From NCBI GenBank assembly GCA_001414345.1, contig LLCB01000001.1, positions 62,001-126,000 of the forward strand: DNA of 64,000 nt. Reading direction: 5' to 3'. Below, one piece after another: positions 46,247 through 59,443 of the stretch. How positions within the stretch are numbered: the stretch's first letter is position 1; the number at the start of each line of letters is the position of its first letter. The stretch comes from Hymenoscyphus infarciens. Taxonomy: Eukaryota > Ascomycota > Leotiomycetes > Helotiales > Helotiaceae. The notes beneath the pieces were generated by a model that saw nothing but the letters and a program-made list of their open reading frames with translations, was not told the DNA's origin and did not search any database. A program made the translations under genes and the position numbers.

Positions 46247-47672
46247 TTATCCACCAATTTGTTCCTTCAACATGAGTGAAGCACGGAGAGACCCAACTAC
46301 AGCTACACAACTAATGGGAGATATCGCATAAGCGATAGCGAGAAATTTCGCAATTGACATCTTCTCATCTTCATCTGTCCCACTGAGTTCCGCCAGAGAT
46401 GTAAGTTTCGTTGCTGGGGGGCCTATCGGCAACAGCATCAAAACAAACCACAAAATCGGATCGTCACCAAGCCAATTCGTTTGGGATGCTACGGCATAGA
46501 TGACAACTATGCTCACACTAAGTCAACATTAGCTTGAGCTCTCCCTAGAGATTTTGGAAACTTACACCGGCCACATCACAAACCGAATAAACAGTACAGA
46601 AAGCATAGGAGCTCTCCTCACTCTACTACTATCTTCCCCCCGTTTCATCTTCTGCAAACCGCTACTGAGTTTCGCTCCCACCGTCACTAGTGACAAAGCA
46701 GCAAATAGATCTCCAATACTTTCTAATGAAGAAGTTAACCATGACTTGAAGATTCCGCCATCATTGGGATTGTTGAAGAATGCCTTGTGAAATGATGGAA
46801 CGAGACCAAGAACAACTCCAATGATAGCACCAACAAGTGGTGCATTGAGGAAGCTGGTCGTAACCGCGAGGGTACTCTGGAGCCATTCAGGAAGCGTAGC
46901 CCAGAGATTCTTCGAGATATTGGATACTTTGCTTGCCATCTCGCTGGTATGCTCCACAACAGGACGCGGAAGTAACGTAGTCCTCTCCGTATCGTCCTCC
47001 TCCTGCTCTTCTTGGGTTCTGCCCGAAGAATTCACAGGATTCGCATACTCCTCCTCACTCTCCCCCTGATCACCATGTTTATCACCATCATCGCCATCCG
47101 GACTCTCCTCGTCATCCAACAACTTCGGTCCAATCGAAAAAGTCAAGCAATTCGTAACAATAGAAGCAAAGAGAAAATAACTCGACGCTCTATCCAGAGC
47201 CGAAAACGTATTATCCCTCCCCCCCATCGTCAAATCACTCAATATCCCCGATGTCTTCAACGACTTCAAGAGGAGGAGAGGCAGCGATGTCGTATTATTG
47301 AACGAGATCGCGGGAATGACCCAAGTAGGGAATTTGAAGGCTCGAGTTAGGAACCAACCGAGGGCTAGGGAGGAGAGTGTATAGAGAAGTGCCCAGACTA
47401 TGTGCGAATTAGTCGGAACTAGCATCCTGAGAGAGGGAGAATTTACTCAGGACAGGAAGATATCTCTTAAACGTCTCGATTTGCAATTCTGACCCGACAT
47501 TGGTGATAAGTAAAGCAGGTAACAAAAGCCGCACACATATCTTCGTGATATCCCTCGATGTCTTGTCTTTCAAGAGATTAAATCGCGATGCAATCATGCC
47601 GTAACTCATAGTCAACAGGACGGACAGAGACGCCTGTAAGGCGCCGGTGAAGCTGGGCCAGAGACTCGACAT
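46247..47672 (-). CDS. Auxin efflux carrier (AEC/PIN-like) family membrane transporter
   Basis: Three exons: 47672-47447, 47397-46566 and 46517-46247. They encode 442 residues. Two hydrophobic halves of about five helices each flank a central acidic loop (DDEESPDGDDGDKHGDQ ... EEQEEDDTERT). The first half has LLTMSYGMIASRFNLL, ICVRLLLPALLITNVGSEL and, across a 49-nt intron, RYLPVLIWALLYTL. The second half has NAPLVGAIIGVVLGLVPSF, FAALSLVTVGAKLS and MLLPIGPPATKLTSLAEL, the family's terminal motif. Fungal members are ER or vacuolar transporters of unknown cargo, and auxin transport is not implied. The intron 1 choice (donor 47446, acceptor 47398) is set by the need to restore the conserved IWALLY segment; a shorter 20-nt alternative would be unspliceable. 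Confidence 0.92.
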
Positions 47673-47929
47673 CTTGTCTTTGGATTGTCTCGAGGATTGA
47701 ATTGGAGGAATCAAAACTGTTTGGAAATACTTGAAATGTTGCAAGCAGGAGGAACTCGAGGCCCCTCACCGAGACACTCGTCTAGAGGGGATCTACACCG
47801 CGACTTCTCATGTTAGAGGTAAAGCGTCATCGCGAGAGAAACAGGGTGGAAATTGAAGGATGCCAAGGGGTGGCTTGTCCAGGGTCACTTCGTGGCTTGA
47901 ATGGATTTTAAAAGCGGCAGTCATAAATT

Positions 47930-48990
47930 TAATTGAGTTATCGATACCTTTCAACAGCTGGACATTCTAAATATATTTTCAGTCTTATAATATTAGAAAT
48001 GTTTTTATCTTTTTCTTCTAACTTCCTGAGTTCTTGAAAGTTCTTAAAATCTAATTATCTTCTAATCTAAGTAACTTACTTTATAAAATCTGCTATAGTA
48101 GAATTTCATTTCCTCTTCTTATTTTATAAAAGTACTATCTTCTAACCTCTCTTTCCGCTCTTCTCTTCTTGTTCTTATTCTAAGTGCTTCTCATATTTAC
48201 TCCTAAGTTCTATACTTCTCGTATTTAATTCTTTAATTACTTCTATCTTTTTCCTCTTATCTTACTTTATCTTCGATATAATTATAAAACTCTAGACTTA
48301 AGTAGTAATATAATATTAGATTAGATTATTATAATATATTTCGTACGATGAAAATCGTAGATTCTTATCTAATATAAGAAATATTATTAAAAACGTAACG
48401 ATAATCGATAAATATCAGGTTTTTAGCGCTAATATCTTATAGTATTAAATAAGTATTATATAACTTTTATTTACTATTTAAAATATACTTTATTATATTT
48501 AAAAGCTATTATATAAATCTATAAAGAACTTATAATAAAAAGAGTACTCTCTTAAAATTTACTATAAAAATATATAGCTTTATTTTTATTTTTAGAAAAT
48601 AGTAAAGCTAAGCATTTTATTAGCTCTTCGTTAAAAGAACTATTCTTCTCTAGATTAACTATTTTTCTACTAATAATTAATATAATATAAAAAATACGAT
48701 AGATCTCTTTAATATACTATAGGTAATAACGCCGCCTAAGTCTGTAAAAATCGGACTCTAATAGAACAATTCTTAGAATAAGATAAAGTCACTCTAAAAC
48801 TCTCTAGAGTAACTTCAAATTAGTCCAGATAGTAGGTCTAGAAGTTCCGTAGATTTCCAGATGCCGACCTCTGTGATTTTCATTTTTCTATAGAAGAGGT
48901 ATAGATGCAAAAATTCAGAAGCTTTAGTATTTTTCATAGAGGCTAGATTAAGATAAACTCCAACTGAGCAGTTTTGATAAATTAAGAATT
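47930..48990. repeat. AT-rich block with RIP signature
   Basis: About 1 kb of TA-rich, CA/TG-poor sequence similar in composition to the block at 35 kb, bounded on the left by a solo AAAAGCGGCAGT motif. Stops in all frames. Probably a RIP-destroyed transposon of unknown type. Confidence 0.65.
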
Positions 48991-50916
48991 TCAACTCTGG
49001 TGGTTAAGTGGAGAGGCAATTTCCTCCCCTAAAGGATACAACGAACGCTATTACAAGAAAACAGTGGATTAGTTAGCATCGCGAAATCAACGACTAGATA
49101 GCACAAGAAAACTACCTACTACTAAGCGATGTTGAATCAAGTAACAAAAAGAATTCCTGTAGACAGATTCATAATCTCCGCACTGTTCTCTATTAGTAAC
49201 CCCTCCTGTTAAAAATAGGTCCTTTGCCTCCATCGAATCAATCACCCGTTTGTTGTAACTCTTGTAAGACCTGTAGCTGAGACCTACTTCTTGTTAAATT
49301 TCACCCTCTATCAGCTTTAGCATAGCGGGAAGTTGCTGATGCTATGGAGGGGCCCCTAAAACCACAAGTCAGACACCCCTCAAGTAAAGTTCTCAACTAG
49401 AGTCAACTCAAAATTATCTACCCCTTCTAAGTTTAAGACGATCAGTTCAAAACGTGCACATGCTTTTGAGCCAAAAACAGCACTTTAGGCGAACTTAAGA
49501 ATGCGCACGTATTGTAATGAGGTTGATGTCCCATTGAACCTCAAAAGTTACCCCTTTCTACCCCCTTCTCAGTGCACGTTTTAAAGTGAGCGTCTCAAAC
49601 TTGGAAGGTATATAGCTTCTTAATCAGTGAGCTCGGAGGAAACCCAAAAAATAAACGCCAAGTTCCAAATCATCCATCTCCACAAAACACTTGTCTCGAA
49701 AGGTCCTGCCAACTATCCAGGTCTATCACCCGTTTCAAAGAAAATTAGTTTATCGTCATATTTTATATATGCTTCTGGCATTGCTATCTCCTTCGCCTAT
49801 TTCAAGACAGCTCGTAACTTTCTAGGTGATACTAGAATAAGACTATAAAAGAGGTAAGAAAGCCTTTCTACTTAAGTATAGAGTGGGTGATAATAAATGG
49901 AACTTATGTACTAGTACTAAGAGTATAATGATCCCTGATCCCAACTCGTATCTTCGTCCCTTCATATCTTGGAAGCCCTTGGAAAGGTAGCTTGGCAGCA
50001 AAGATTCTAAAAGAAAAGAACTCGAAAGACTATAATTATGAAACGAGGATATACACTAAAAAATACGATCATGTTTTCCCCCCCGCTGGCCTGGGGGATT
50101 TCTAATGTTACGCGTGATACAATTTTCTTTACACTTACTACTAAGACTAAAAAATCAATAACGATCACTAGGAGAGAAATCCTAGAACACCTACATAGAC
50201 CGAGGAGGATTGTGTTCTTCTCCTATCAAAAATATTCGCACCATCTCATACATTTCCAACTTAGAATCCACAAGGGAAACAAAACCGAAGCGGAGGAGAG
50301 ACAGCTACCCATCTATTAAAGTAAGTAGATTCTCTCTCTTATATCCTTTACATACCCAGAGTACAGCCCAAAGAAAAGAAGAAAAAAGAAGAAGAAAAAC
50401 ACCGTAAACCAAAGCTCTTTACCTCCTCTAAAAGCAAGAATTAAGAGCAGCGAGAATAGCATCGCAATATAGATATATATTAATATCTAAAGGAAACATA
50501 AATAACCCACGAAACCATAGTACTACCTATCTCCACCCAAGTACACCACCTCTTCTTATCTACCCCGAAAGAAGTCCGGATATCATGATATACCCGAATA
50601 ACCTAACCTAAAAGAAATATACGAAGATAACATAACCATATAACCACCTTATCACAAGATCCTTTGTCTCTAATACTTAAACCCAGAACCCAAAACCCAA
50701 CCCCAAGAACCCTAATAACCTCTTATCTCGGCATCAAAACTACCACCCAAAAAACCCCGACGAAAAAACCTCGAGTCTCAACGAACAAGGGGCGTAAAAA
50801 CCGCCAGCTATTTATTTTCCTAGCAAGAGATAGGAGAACAAACTAAACCCGGGGCCCTCATTAAGATCGTTCCAAGAGAACGAGACACGCATTCTTTAGT
50901 ATCAATCACGCTTTTC

Positions 50917-50945
50917 AGATAGAGATAGAGATAGAGATAGAGATA
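50917..50945. repeat. (GATAGA)n microsatellite
   Basis: Nearly five GATAGA units, followed by irregular GGATT/GGATA repeats to about 50990. Confidence 0.8.
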
Positions 50946-51194
50946 TTGGATAGGATGGGATTGGATGGATTGGATTGGATAGATTAGATTATATTAGATA
51001 GAATAGCAAAGTAAGATAGTAGTTAAAGATTTCAGAGGCGTAAAGAAAAACATGGTATTACAAGCTGTCATTATATCACCCTGCATAGTTTTTTTTGTTG
51101 TTTTGCCGGGGGTTGCGAGGTTCGTTGATTGGTGAGTGACGACTTTTGCTTTTCTATCGGGAAATTTCGAGGTTAGAATAGATCACCTGTTTTT

Positions 51195-51268
51195 TCCTCT
51201 ATCTTTAATTATCCTCTCTCTTTAATTATCCTCTCTCTTTGATTATCCTCTCTCTTTAATTAGACTCT
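51195..51268. repeat. 17-bp tandem repeat, about four units
   Basis: The unit is TTTAATTATCCTCTCTC, with one unit changed to TTTGATTATC. Pyrimidine-rich, non-coding. Confidence 0.85.
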
Positions 51269-51933
51269 CTTATGTTTTTTGTTAGAAGGGAGCGAGCGGA
51301 ATAACTAGTTATAATATAATATAACATAATATAAAATAATATAACAATCCTTAGTACTCTTATAAAACAAAATAAAAAAAAACATTAATAACCCTCCTCC
51401 CACCTTACCTAAACCCCTCATCACAACGAAAAATACAAGAATACTTCCAAAGACCTAGAAACTATTATTACTATTATAGCCAAAAAAAAAAAAACTTACC
51501 CAGACACGACACTGTTCCTAAATCTAAAAGAAGGAAAGATAAAACATAAAACATAAAAGATAAAAGATAAAAGATTCTTGCTTACTTACTCCTCATAACC
51601 CACGAGTCTGGTTCACGAGTCCAAGGGATACCCTAGACGGTCTAATGCATGTCAATTGTCAACCTAAGGAGAAATTAAGAATCTAACCTCCTAACCTTTC
51701 TTTTTGTGGGGAGAAAAAAACGGAAAACGGAAAAAAAACGTGGTAGTGACTTTTCTTTCCTGGGATTCCTGTCGCAGTGGAGAGTCGGGTTGTCGTCTGG
51801 TGACCTTGTCTCGGGTTGTTGGCGTGTCTTGTGCTTGGTTTCTGTTAAGCCGAGAGGTGGGTAGGTAAGGTAGGTAGTCGGTAGTCGGTAAGGAAACCGA
51901 GAAAGGTCTAGGCTTTGGGGTTTGGTTTGGGAC

Positions 51934-51987
51934 TCTGGGGATCTGGGAATCTGGGAATCTGGGAATCTGGGAATCTGGGAATCTGGG
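51934..51987. repeat. 8-bp minisatellite (GGGAATCT)n
   Basis: About five exact GGGAATCT units with diverged GGGGATCT ends. It creates a spurious PDSQIPR-type frame on the reverse strand. Confidence 0.85.
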
Positions 51988-52497
51988 GTACGTCGATCTA
52001 GAATTTTATCCTTGATGAGACAGGCAGGACAGGACCCTTGATGAATGAGAGGGGTTGGTAAGGACCCTGCATGATCGACTAGTCTAAGTTCCAGGATGCT
52101 GGAGTGACTCCGGATTGAGAGGTAAGGTAAGGTAGATAAACTTTTATCGAGAGTTCTTGATATCTCGACTTCTTGGTTTGGAAACATGGATTCTTTCTCA
52201 GCCGCTGTAATTTTGTACACCCGTGTGGAAAAAAGCAGTGTGGTTGTACATGGTATGATTTCCGGCGTGCCGTTCCGCTTGGTGGTTGTGGGTTGTGGGA
52301 GTACGGAGGTACATGTATACGGGTATGCGAGAACACAACTTGGGTACCAGTATATCCCAAAATAAAGGGATGGCGCGAAAGTATTTTTGGGATTTGGATT
52401 CGTTGTTCACATTGCTATTTTTATCTTTGGAAGAGGAAGAGACGTGGTGGGCTTGGGGTGGACTTGGGGTGGACTTTGAAAGTGGTAGGTAGGTAGG

Positions 52498-52620
52498 TAG
52501 TAAATACTTGTTGTTCCAACTTTAATTACTAAATATTCATATTTTGGGACACGTGAACTGGATTGTTCTCATACACCTAGGTTAATAATTGGAAGTGTTC
52601 TACGTTTTTAGAATAGCTCC
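52498..52620. repeat. Dispersed foldback repeat, copy C (partial)
   Basis: Begins TAGTAAATACTTGTTGTTCC, then AACTTTAATTACTAAATATT and ATTTTGGGACA, matching the arm of copies A and B. The other arm is degraded or absent. Confidence 0.5.
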
Positions 52621-53383
52621 GTACTTGGAAGTACCCGGTGGACTCTAGATAGTAGTGGAACGAGAGCTAGCTAAGCTGGGCAGCAGCTGCGTATTTATTG
52701 TCACTCTTAATTTCCATTGCTAGGACGGGGTTACCACTACCGATACTTGAACCTGGAATTCTTACGCGAAATGTCCTAACCTTTCAAATAATTCATTTTC
52801 GAGTCTTGGTTCAAAAATTGAGGGCGTGGAGTAGAGGGATGCCGCTGTTGACTAGTTGAGAATTCTTGCACTTCTTGTCTTTGCTCCATACATCAACGTC
52901 AACTGACAACGTGCACCCGAGACATGACATGCGTCTACGCTAGTAGAGTTGATCAGCTATAGGATAATAAGAATCTAGGTGTTGTGATACTCATTTTTGG
53001 CTCTAGTTTTTGTACTCGTAGAATCTGACATTCTTTGCTAGGCGCTAACAATGAATGGCCTGGTGGCAAAGAGAAAATTAACAAAGAAGACTAAAATACA
53101 CTATAAACTCGAAAATAGTAACAGCAAGAAAGAAGGAAGGTATCGCAAAATGTATCAAACGTCGTACTCGTACTGCCTTTGGTGTACGCGACAGCGTGCC
53201 ATCTGTACGTAGGCAGGGCCCTAGCCACGAAATGGCGAAGACCATTCATTCCACTGGGAATCTCGAATCCCATCTTCTGATAATAATCCGAGGTTGGCCG
53301 TGTGATGGATATGATTTCCGTAGACGTCTCCTGACACCTGACACGCACTTGGCGCTTGATAACTCTTTTGAAGACGACCATTC

Positions 53384-53413
53384 CCATACACCATACACCA
53401 TACACCATACACC
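53384..53413. repeat. (CCATACA)n microsatellite
   Basis: Four 7-bp units, followed by a duplicated CACCTGTA. Confidence 0.8.
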
Positions 53414-53955
53414 TGTACACCTGTACGAGAGCTGTTGGCAATGCGAACGAGGTGGCGGAGTGAGAGTGACAATTTCGACAGCATGACCAAAGATAAGCAT
53501 CACTTCACTAACCGGGCTACGTTCTACGTTCTCTCTTCTCTCAAAGGAGAAACATCAGGCGAGCAACGTCAACCCTGGAGTCTTCTGGTGATTTTCCGTC
53601 TCTCCCGCGTCTCCTTGCGCCCCCCAGCGTCGGGTTTTGCCCTCAGCCCAGGGTTCTCCGCTTAAAACCCAGGCTGCTCTGCTCCAGCCTATGGAGGCGC
53701 TGAAATAAGAGCAGCGCAGTTGGTGGGGGGAAGATAATGGAACTGACCTTCCTTGTCTTCATTGTGGCTGATGATTGGTTGATACTCGCGCAATATGCAT
53801 ATGCATGGCTCCCCTCTCCTTCACCCCTCCTACCTTGGCTTACTTTTCCTCTCTTTCTCCCTTCACCGCATGCTGGGCTTAAGCTCACAATCTTGCTCAA
53901 GTTTGTTTGTGCTCTCACTCTCAGGTCACTTGTAATTATCGCCGACTACCCTCTA

Positions 53956-54015
53956 CCTCCTCTTGCCTCCTCTTGCCTCCCTTCCCTCTCTTCCCTCTCT
54001 TCCCTCTCTTCCTCC
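53956..54015 (+). promoter_or_regulatory. Pyrimidine-rich promoter tract of the antiporter gene
   Basis: Repeats of CCTCTTG and CCCTCTCTT lie 180-240 bp before the start codon at 54199. CT-rich tracts are usual just upstream of transcription starts in strongly expressed fungal genes. The role is inferred. Confidence 0.5.
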
Positions 54016-54198
54016 ATGATTCAGATCATGTTGTCGTCTTTTATTTAATTCCATTCCCCTCCCTCAACACCGCCCCTGGACATCGCGAGACCTCTTTGCT
54101 GAAGCTCTACAACAAACCCCACCCCACCCCCAACCTTTCCGCCTCGCGGTCCTCTCCTCTCCCTCAACACAATTCCCTCTGCGGCAAAACCCTCAATC

Positions 54199-57100
54199 AT
54201 GTCTTCCTCTGTCGCCAGCAAGACGGTCTCCGCTGCCGTGGCCAAAGTTACTGCTCCTCACCAAGGAGGGGTGCTGGATGGGGTGAACCCGACTCATTAT
54301 GATACCAAGAATCCCCTCATCTTGTTCATTATCCAGGTACGTGGGCGCCATTGTTGTCAGAGTGGCACACCCGAATACCGGCAGAATGGTTCTATACTGC
54401 AACACCCGCGCTGGGCACCACTTTTCCGTGGAACTGTCACTTTGTGCTTGCAGCGTCGACATGCAACATGGAAATTTGATGTTGTTGATCCATCACGAGA
54501 GCCTTCTCTATGCAACAGCCTTCAACTCGACCAAAAATGGGAGGAATACAAACGATGAAATATATGCTAACAAAATGCTCGACAGGCCGGAATCATCATT
54601 ATCTTCTGCCGCATCCTCCATTACCCTCTCTCCAAGATGCGCCAGCCTCGAGTCATCGCAGAAGTCATTGGAGGAATCATACTGGGTCCCTCGGTGTTGA
54701 TGCGAATTCCCGGCTTCGAAGCCGCCATATTTCCCCCAGCAGCCATGCCAAATTTGAATTTGGTCGCAAATCTCGGTCTTATTCTCTTCCTCTTCCTAGT
54801 CGGACTAGAAGTCAATATGCGCATGTTCTTGTCAAATTGGCGTGTGGCATTGAGTGTTGGGCTGGCGGGAATGGCGTTGCCATTTGGACTGGGAGCCGGG
54901 ATTTCATACGGTCTATACCACCAATTTAGAAACGACACAAATACCGTCACCATCAGTTTTGGTGTCTATATGTTGTTTATTGGAACTGCACTATCGATTA
55001 CTGCTTTTCCGGTGCTTTGCCGAATTCTTACGGAATTGAAGCTCCTCGGAACACCCGTCGGTGTCACAGTTTTGGCTGCTGGTGTGGGTAATGATGTGGT
55101 GGGATGGATTCTGTTGGCCCTCTGCGTGGCCTTGGTGAACAACGGTTCCGGAATCACCGCACTCTATGTTTTGCTTTGCTGTATTGGTTGGATTCTCTTT
55201 TTGGTTTACGCTGTTCGTCCCATTTTCATCCGGATTCTTAGACGCTCTGGAAGTCTTCAGAATGGCCCAACCCAATCTATGGTGGCCTTGACACTTTTGT
55301 TGGTACTTTTATCTTCCTGGTTTACCGGAATCATTGGTGTCCATCCCATTTTTGGAGGTATGTATCCTTTCCCCGCCCCATCAACACATCAGCTAATGCT
55401 TTTTAGCTTTCCTCATGGGATTGATTTGTCCCCATGACGGTGGTTTTGCAATCAAACTTACCGAGAAACTCGAAGATTTGGTTACCGTCCTCCTGCTGCC
55501 TCTCTACTTTGCGCTTTCTGGATTGAGCACCAACATTGGATTGTTGGACGATGGCATTACATGGGCATACGTTGTTGGAGTTTGTGCTATTGCATTTGGT
55601 GGCAAAATTATTGGTGGCACTTTAGCCGCTAGAGCCTGCAAACTCGTTTGGCGAGAGAGTTTGACCATCGGTGTGTTGATGAGTTGTAAGGGTCTTGTTG
55701 AATTGATCGTTTTGGTAAGCTTTCTTGCAGTACTTTCATAATTGTTCATACTAACTATTGTTAGAATATTGGTCTCCAAGCCAGGATCCTTTCAACCAGA
55801 ACTTTCACCATATTCGTTGTCATGGCACTCATCACCACTGTTTCTACCACACCTTTGACTCACTCACTTTACCCACCATGGTATCAAAAGAAGCTCGAGG
55901 CTTGGAAGAGAGGAGAAATTGATTGGGACGGCAACCAACTCCTTACGGATGGCGATGCAAGCACAGAAAACTCTTTGGAAAAGATCCGCAGTACCCAAGT
56001 TCGCAAGGTTTTGGTATACCTTCGACTCGATAGTTTGCCTAGTTTGTTTACTTTCATCTCGCTGCTTGGTGGTGACAAGGGGTCAACTGCAACCAAGGTC
56101 CACAGAAACAAGCTCACACTCGCCTCTGTTCCGGAAGGAACCGAAAACGAATCAAGCTCATCCGCAGCGCCAAAACGACCTCTCGAGGTTCACGGTGTCA
56201 GAGTCGTCGAGTTGACTGAGCGTACCTCTTCCGTTATGAAAGTCTCGGAGCAAGATGAATATGCTTATCGAGACCCGGTCGTCAATGCTTTCAGAACTTT
56301 TGCTCAACTCAACAATGTCTCCGTCTCTGGAGAAGTGGCGATTGTTCCCGAAGATTCATTTGCGGAAACTTTGTCTACCCAAGCAACAGATCATGCTTCG
56401 GACTTGGTCTTGATTCCCTGGAGCCAGACCGGTCACGTATCTGAGATTGACAGCAACAAGGACAATGTCTCTAGTGGTTTACAAGACCATTTCATCCGCA
56501 AGACACTTGAAACCGCAACAACAAATACCGCCGTCTTTTACAACCGTGGTTTTGGTGGCCCATCGATGAATGATTCCAGAGCCCTTACTCGATCCGGCAG
56601 TGGTCTCAGCTTGAGAAGTCATCGCGATCGCACAACCGCACCTATCGCTGATCGAAGTCATCATGTATACTTCCCATTCTTTGGTGGCGCAGATGATAGA
56701 GTCGCACTTCGATTTGTTTTACAACTCGCGGCTAACAGCAACATCACTGCCACAATCATCCACTTCATCTTACCCCTTCATTCTACCAAGACTCCTGAAG
56801 TCACAACCACCGACGTTCCTAGCGTCTCACCTCAAGGTGGTTCCAGTGGTTCCAAACTCGACATTACCGAGAGACTGGACACCGAAGCTCTTCATACTAC
56901 CGCTGCACAAGATACCACTCTCCTGCATACCCTCCGGGATTCTCTCCCTGCGGGTCTGGCTAACCGTGTCGTCTTTGTCGAGGTCTCGAGTACGACTCCG
57001 ATTGCGGATTGTATTGAGCATGCTAAGCAGGAGATTGGGCAGACGCCGAAGAATGCCGGGGATTTGATTGTTGTTGGGCGGGGACGACATGTTCGGTTGA

Positions 57101-57231
57101 GTGATGTTGAGAATCATGGGGTTGCGGGGTCGGATATGCGGAGGACGCTGGGGGTTCTTGCGGAGAGTATTATTAGTAGTGGGGTTAATGGGAGTGTGTT
57201 GGTTATGAAGGCTGGGGGGCAGGGGGCTTAG
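54199..57231 (+). CDS. K+/H+ antiporter of the CPA2 family (KHA1-like)
   Basis: Four exons: 54199-54336, 54586-55357, 55407-55714 and 55765-57231. They encode 894 residues (yeast Kha1 has 873). Twelve helices occupy about residues 38-440. Motifs include RQPRVIAEVIGGIILGPSVL, LGLILFLFLVGLEVNM, the TALSITAFPVLCRIL helix, a GVGNDVVGWILLA segment with the paired Asp implicated in cation/proton exchange, and GLICPHDGGFA. MSCKGLVELIVLNIGLQA spans the last intron. The C-terminal half (about 470-894) is cytosolic with two universal-stress-protein-like stretches (VRKVLVYLRLDS, FFGGADDRVALRFVLQLA). Yeast Kha1 acts in the Golgi for alkaline pH and K+ tolerance. The first exon is split off by a 249-nt intron. 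Confidence 0.95.
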
Positions 57232-57764
57232 GATGCTTGGGATACTTTTTGGAGTGTGTTGGCGTTTTTGAGGATCTGGGAGTATCTTGGGAGTTTTATC
57301 TGGGGGTGTGAATGGATCAAGATTGGATCGGGAATAGAGGATGTATACAGGGAGGCGTTGGATTTTTTTCCCTTTGGGATACCTTTGAGGTTGGTTATCT
57401 TGGTGCCTTGTTTTTGAGGAGATCTCTTTTTTCCTACCTTGTGGATTGGTAGACGCGTATTGCGTATGAACGAACCTTTTGGGGGGTTACGTATTCGATG
57501 AGTTTTGAAGTGGGAAGACAGTAATTGAGCTTTGTTTTACTGTTTCTCGTTGAATTAGATGATGAGGGGATGATGGCTTTTTTTTGGAATATTATTTTGG
57601 AATATCATTTTAAGAGGTTTATGGTGTGTGTTTATGATGTGATGTGATTATGATATGTTTATGAGGTTTGTAATTTAGGGAATTTGGAATTTGGGGGATG
57701 AGGGATGAGGGATTGGAGGGATTGGAGGGATAGTAGGATAGTGCATCTAACTTCCTCGCCTCTT

Positions 57765-57778
57765 TTCTTCTTCTTCTT

Positions 57779-57808
<30 letters not shown>
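57765..57808. repeat. (TTC)n microsatellite
   Basis: About fourteen TTC units roughly 540 bp behind the antiporter stop codon. Confidence 0.9.
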
Positions 57809-57811
<3 letters not shown>

Positions 57812-58808
57812 ATTTCTTTTATAGTAGCTTCGCTATAGAATATGTTTTTTTTAAAAAAAATAAAAAAAAAGTTTGAAGGGAGGGTTTTAGAGAGTTTTAG
57901 GGATTATTTGGAATTTGGTGGAATGTTTAACTCTACTTTGGACTTTTAAAATATTAGTTTATTGATTTATCATTCTTAGACCGGTAATTAACTAAAATAC
58001 CCACTGATGAATTAGAAACACCTGAAATACCCCGCCAATTAATTCATCAGGACTAGAACGCGCCAAGAAGGGGTATTCCAGTCATAGAGTAGGGACCTCT
58101 CAGTCACAGAGTAACAACAAGTGAATTAGAGCGGAATTTCCGAATTATCAGAGGGGTCTCGCATACACCTACTCAAGTACCTAGTATTGCATGTAGAGTC
58201 TTAACCGTAACACTTTGCGATTACGACTTGGTGAAATTTGTCCTTGGACTCGGTCCCGTCTACTAGTACAGGCAAGAAACGTGGTTCTTTGGGTGTACGT
58301 GTAAGAGCTCTATTGAGTAATGGTGTTCGCGGATAGCTATCTCCTCCCTAGTACCACGTGCTAACGAGACTTCCCTACCCTTGAACCTCGTTTTCCCCCT
58401 AGAGAGCATCGGATGATTCACACTACTCGAGGTCGCGGAGAGAAAAGGAGAGCTAGAAAAAAAAGAGCAAGAAAAAAAATAAGAGCTAGAACAAAAATAA
58501 CAAGAAGAGAGGAAGGTTTTTACTGGGGTGTGTATTCTAGTCCTTTTCCCTTACTTGGAGGGTTCTTGAGATATTTATAAGTGATTATGAGGTCTGTTTG
58601 TTATTTGCTGTTCTGAGTTATCTATCTACTAAGAGCTGGTTTACGAGGTGGGTTTCTAAGATCTGTGGGAGGAGAAAGTTTGTTTGATGAAGTTCGGATA
58701 TTGAATCTCTGCTTGAACAAGTCGAGAAATCGTACCATTGGAAAGTGAAAAACATGGTGTTCTCTCTACGAGAGATGATCATCTCTTTTGCTAAAAATAG
58801 TCTGTTAA

Positions 58809-59242
58809 GGGCCTGTTTGGCTCGCATATATTAGTCCTTTTTTAATAAGTGCACCACCAAAGAAAATGTAATATATGCATGCATATTATGATGTACACGA
58901 ACGTTTGGCTAGCATATATTATAGTATGTACTTTTGCTCGCACATTCTTTAAATATGTGCATAAGGATATGCACCACCAAAATTAAATAAGATAGTCTTT
59001 TAACCTCTTAACCTTCAACTTTTATGTGCATGCACATCTTTTCTCCTTATACTATAACTACTAGAGACTTAGTCTAGAGTTGACGAAATGTGCACCGAAT
59101 TATATATGCGAGCTAAACGATAGAGAATATATTTAAGGTTAAACTTGTAATATAAATAGATATATACGAGCACCTTTTGACCCTGTACTCGTGCACAAAT
59201 GTCATATATCTAAATTAAATTATATGCCTGCCAAACAGGCCC
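58809..59242. mobile_element. PIF/Harbinger-type MITE, 434 bp
   Basis: Terminal inverted repeats: left GGGCCTGTTTGGC-TC-GCATATA, right (reversed) GGGCCTGTTTGGC-AG-GCATATA. A 3-bp duplication TAA stands at 58806-58808 and 59243-59245, the TWA-type target of PIF/Harbinger elements. A second, nested inverted pair lies inside (CGTTTGGCTAGCATATAT near 58909 and its reverse near 59105-59125), so the whole element can fold back. An internal GCACCACCAAA direct repeat is also present. No coding capacity. Confidence 0.8.
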
Positions 59243-59443
59243 TAAGAAGAGAAGACAGTTTTATGGAAAAGGTTGAAAAAAACCCTGGGAAAAAATCAAG
59301 TTGGGTGAAGAAAGTAGTTTGGTAACCATAAAGTAAAAGTCTAGAGTTTCATGGAAACTTCTTTTCTTTGGCCAATTATCATCGTTCGAAAAGGCGGTAA
59401 ACGAGTTGGTTGGCTAAATGTGTTTCGGCACTTTGTATAAGTA

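Larger units (their letters stand above)
47673..54198. other. 6.5-kb gene desert
   Basis: Left part is the AEC promoter. It carries a solo end of the dispersed repeat (AAAAGCGGCAGT at about 47910), an RIP-like AT block (about 47930-48990), and several satellites between 50.9 and 53.4 kb. A partial copy C of the dispersed repeat is at 52498-52620. The right end has the pyrimidine-rich promoter of the antiporter gene. The open frames here (49627, 50038, 50664, 51675-52220, 52173, 53091-53918) are repeat-derived or start at non-ATG codons. No gene accepted. Confidence 0.6.

Noticed and set aside
47427..47446. A 20-nt GT...AG 'intron' in the AEC transporter
   Set aside because: Too short to splice. 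A 49-nt intron using the same donor restores the conserved RYLPVLIWALLY segment and has a GACTAAT branch site.
50670..50720. AACCC-like repeats resembling degenerate telomeric sequence
   Set aside because: No regular CCCTAA units; ordinary A/C-rich DNA.
51675..52220. 181-codon minus-strand frame with PDSQIPR repeats
   Set aside because: The repetitive part is simply the GGGAATCT minisatellite read in reverse; the rest has no domain.
52700..52800. tRNA-like remnant (B-box-like GGTTCAAGT on the minus strand near 52745-52755)
   Set aside because: No complete cloverleaf, acceptor stem or A box could be built; at best a fossil. No intact tRNA was found in the window.
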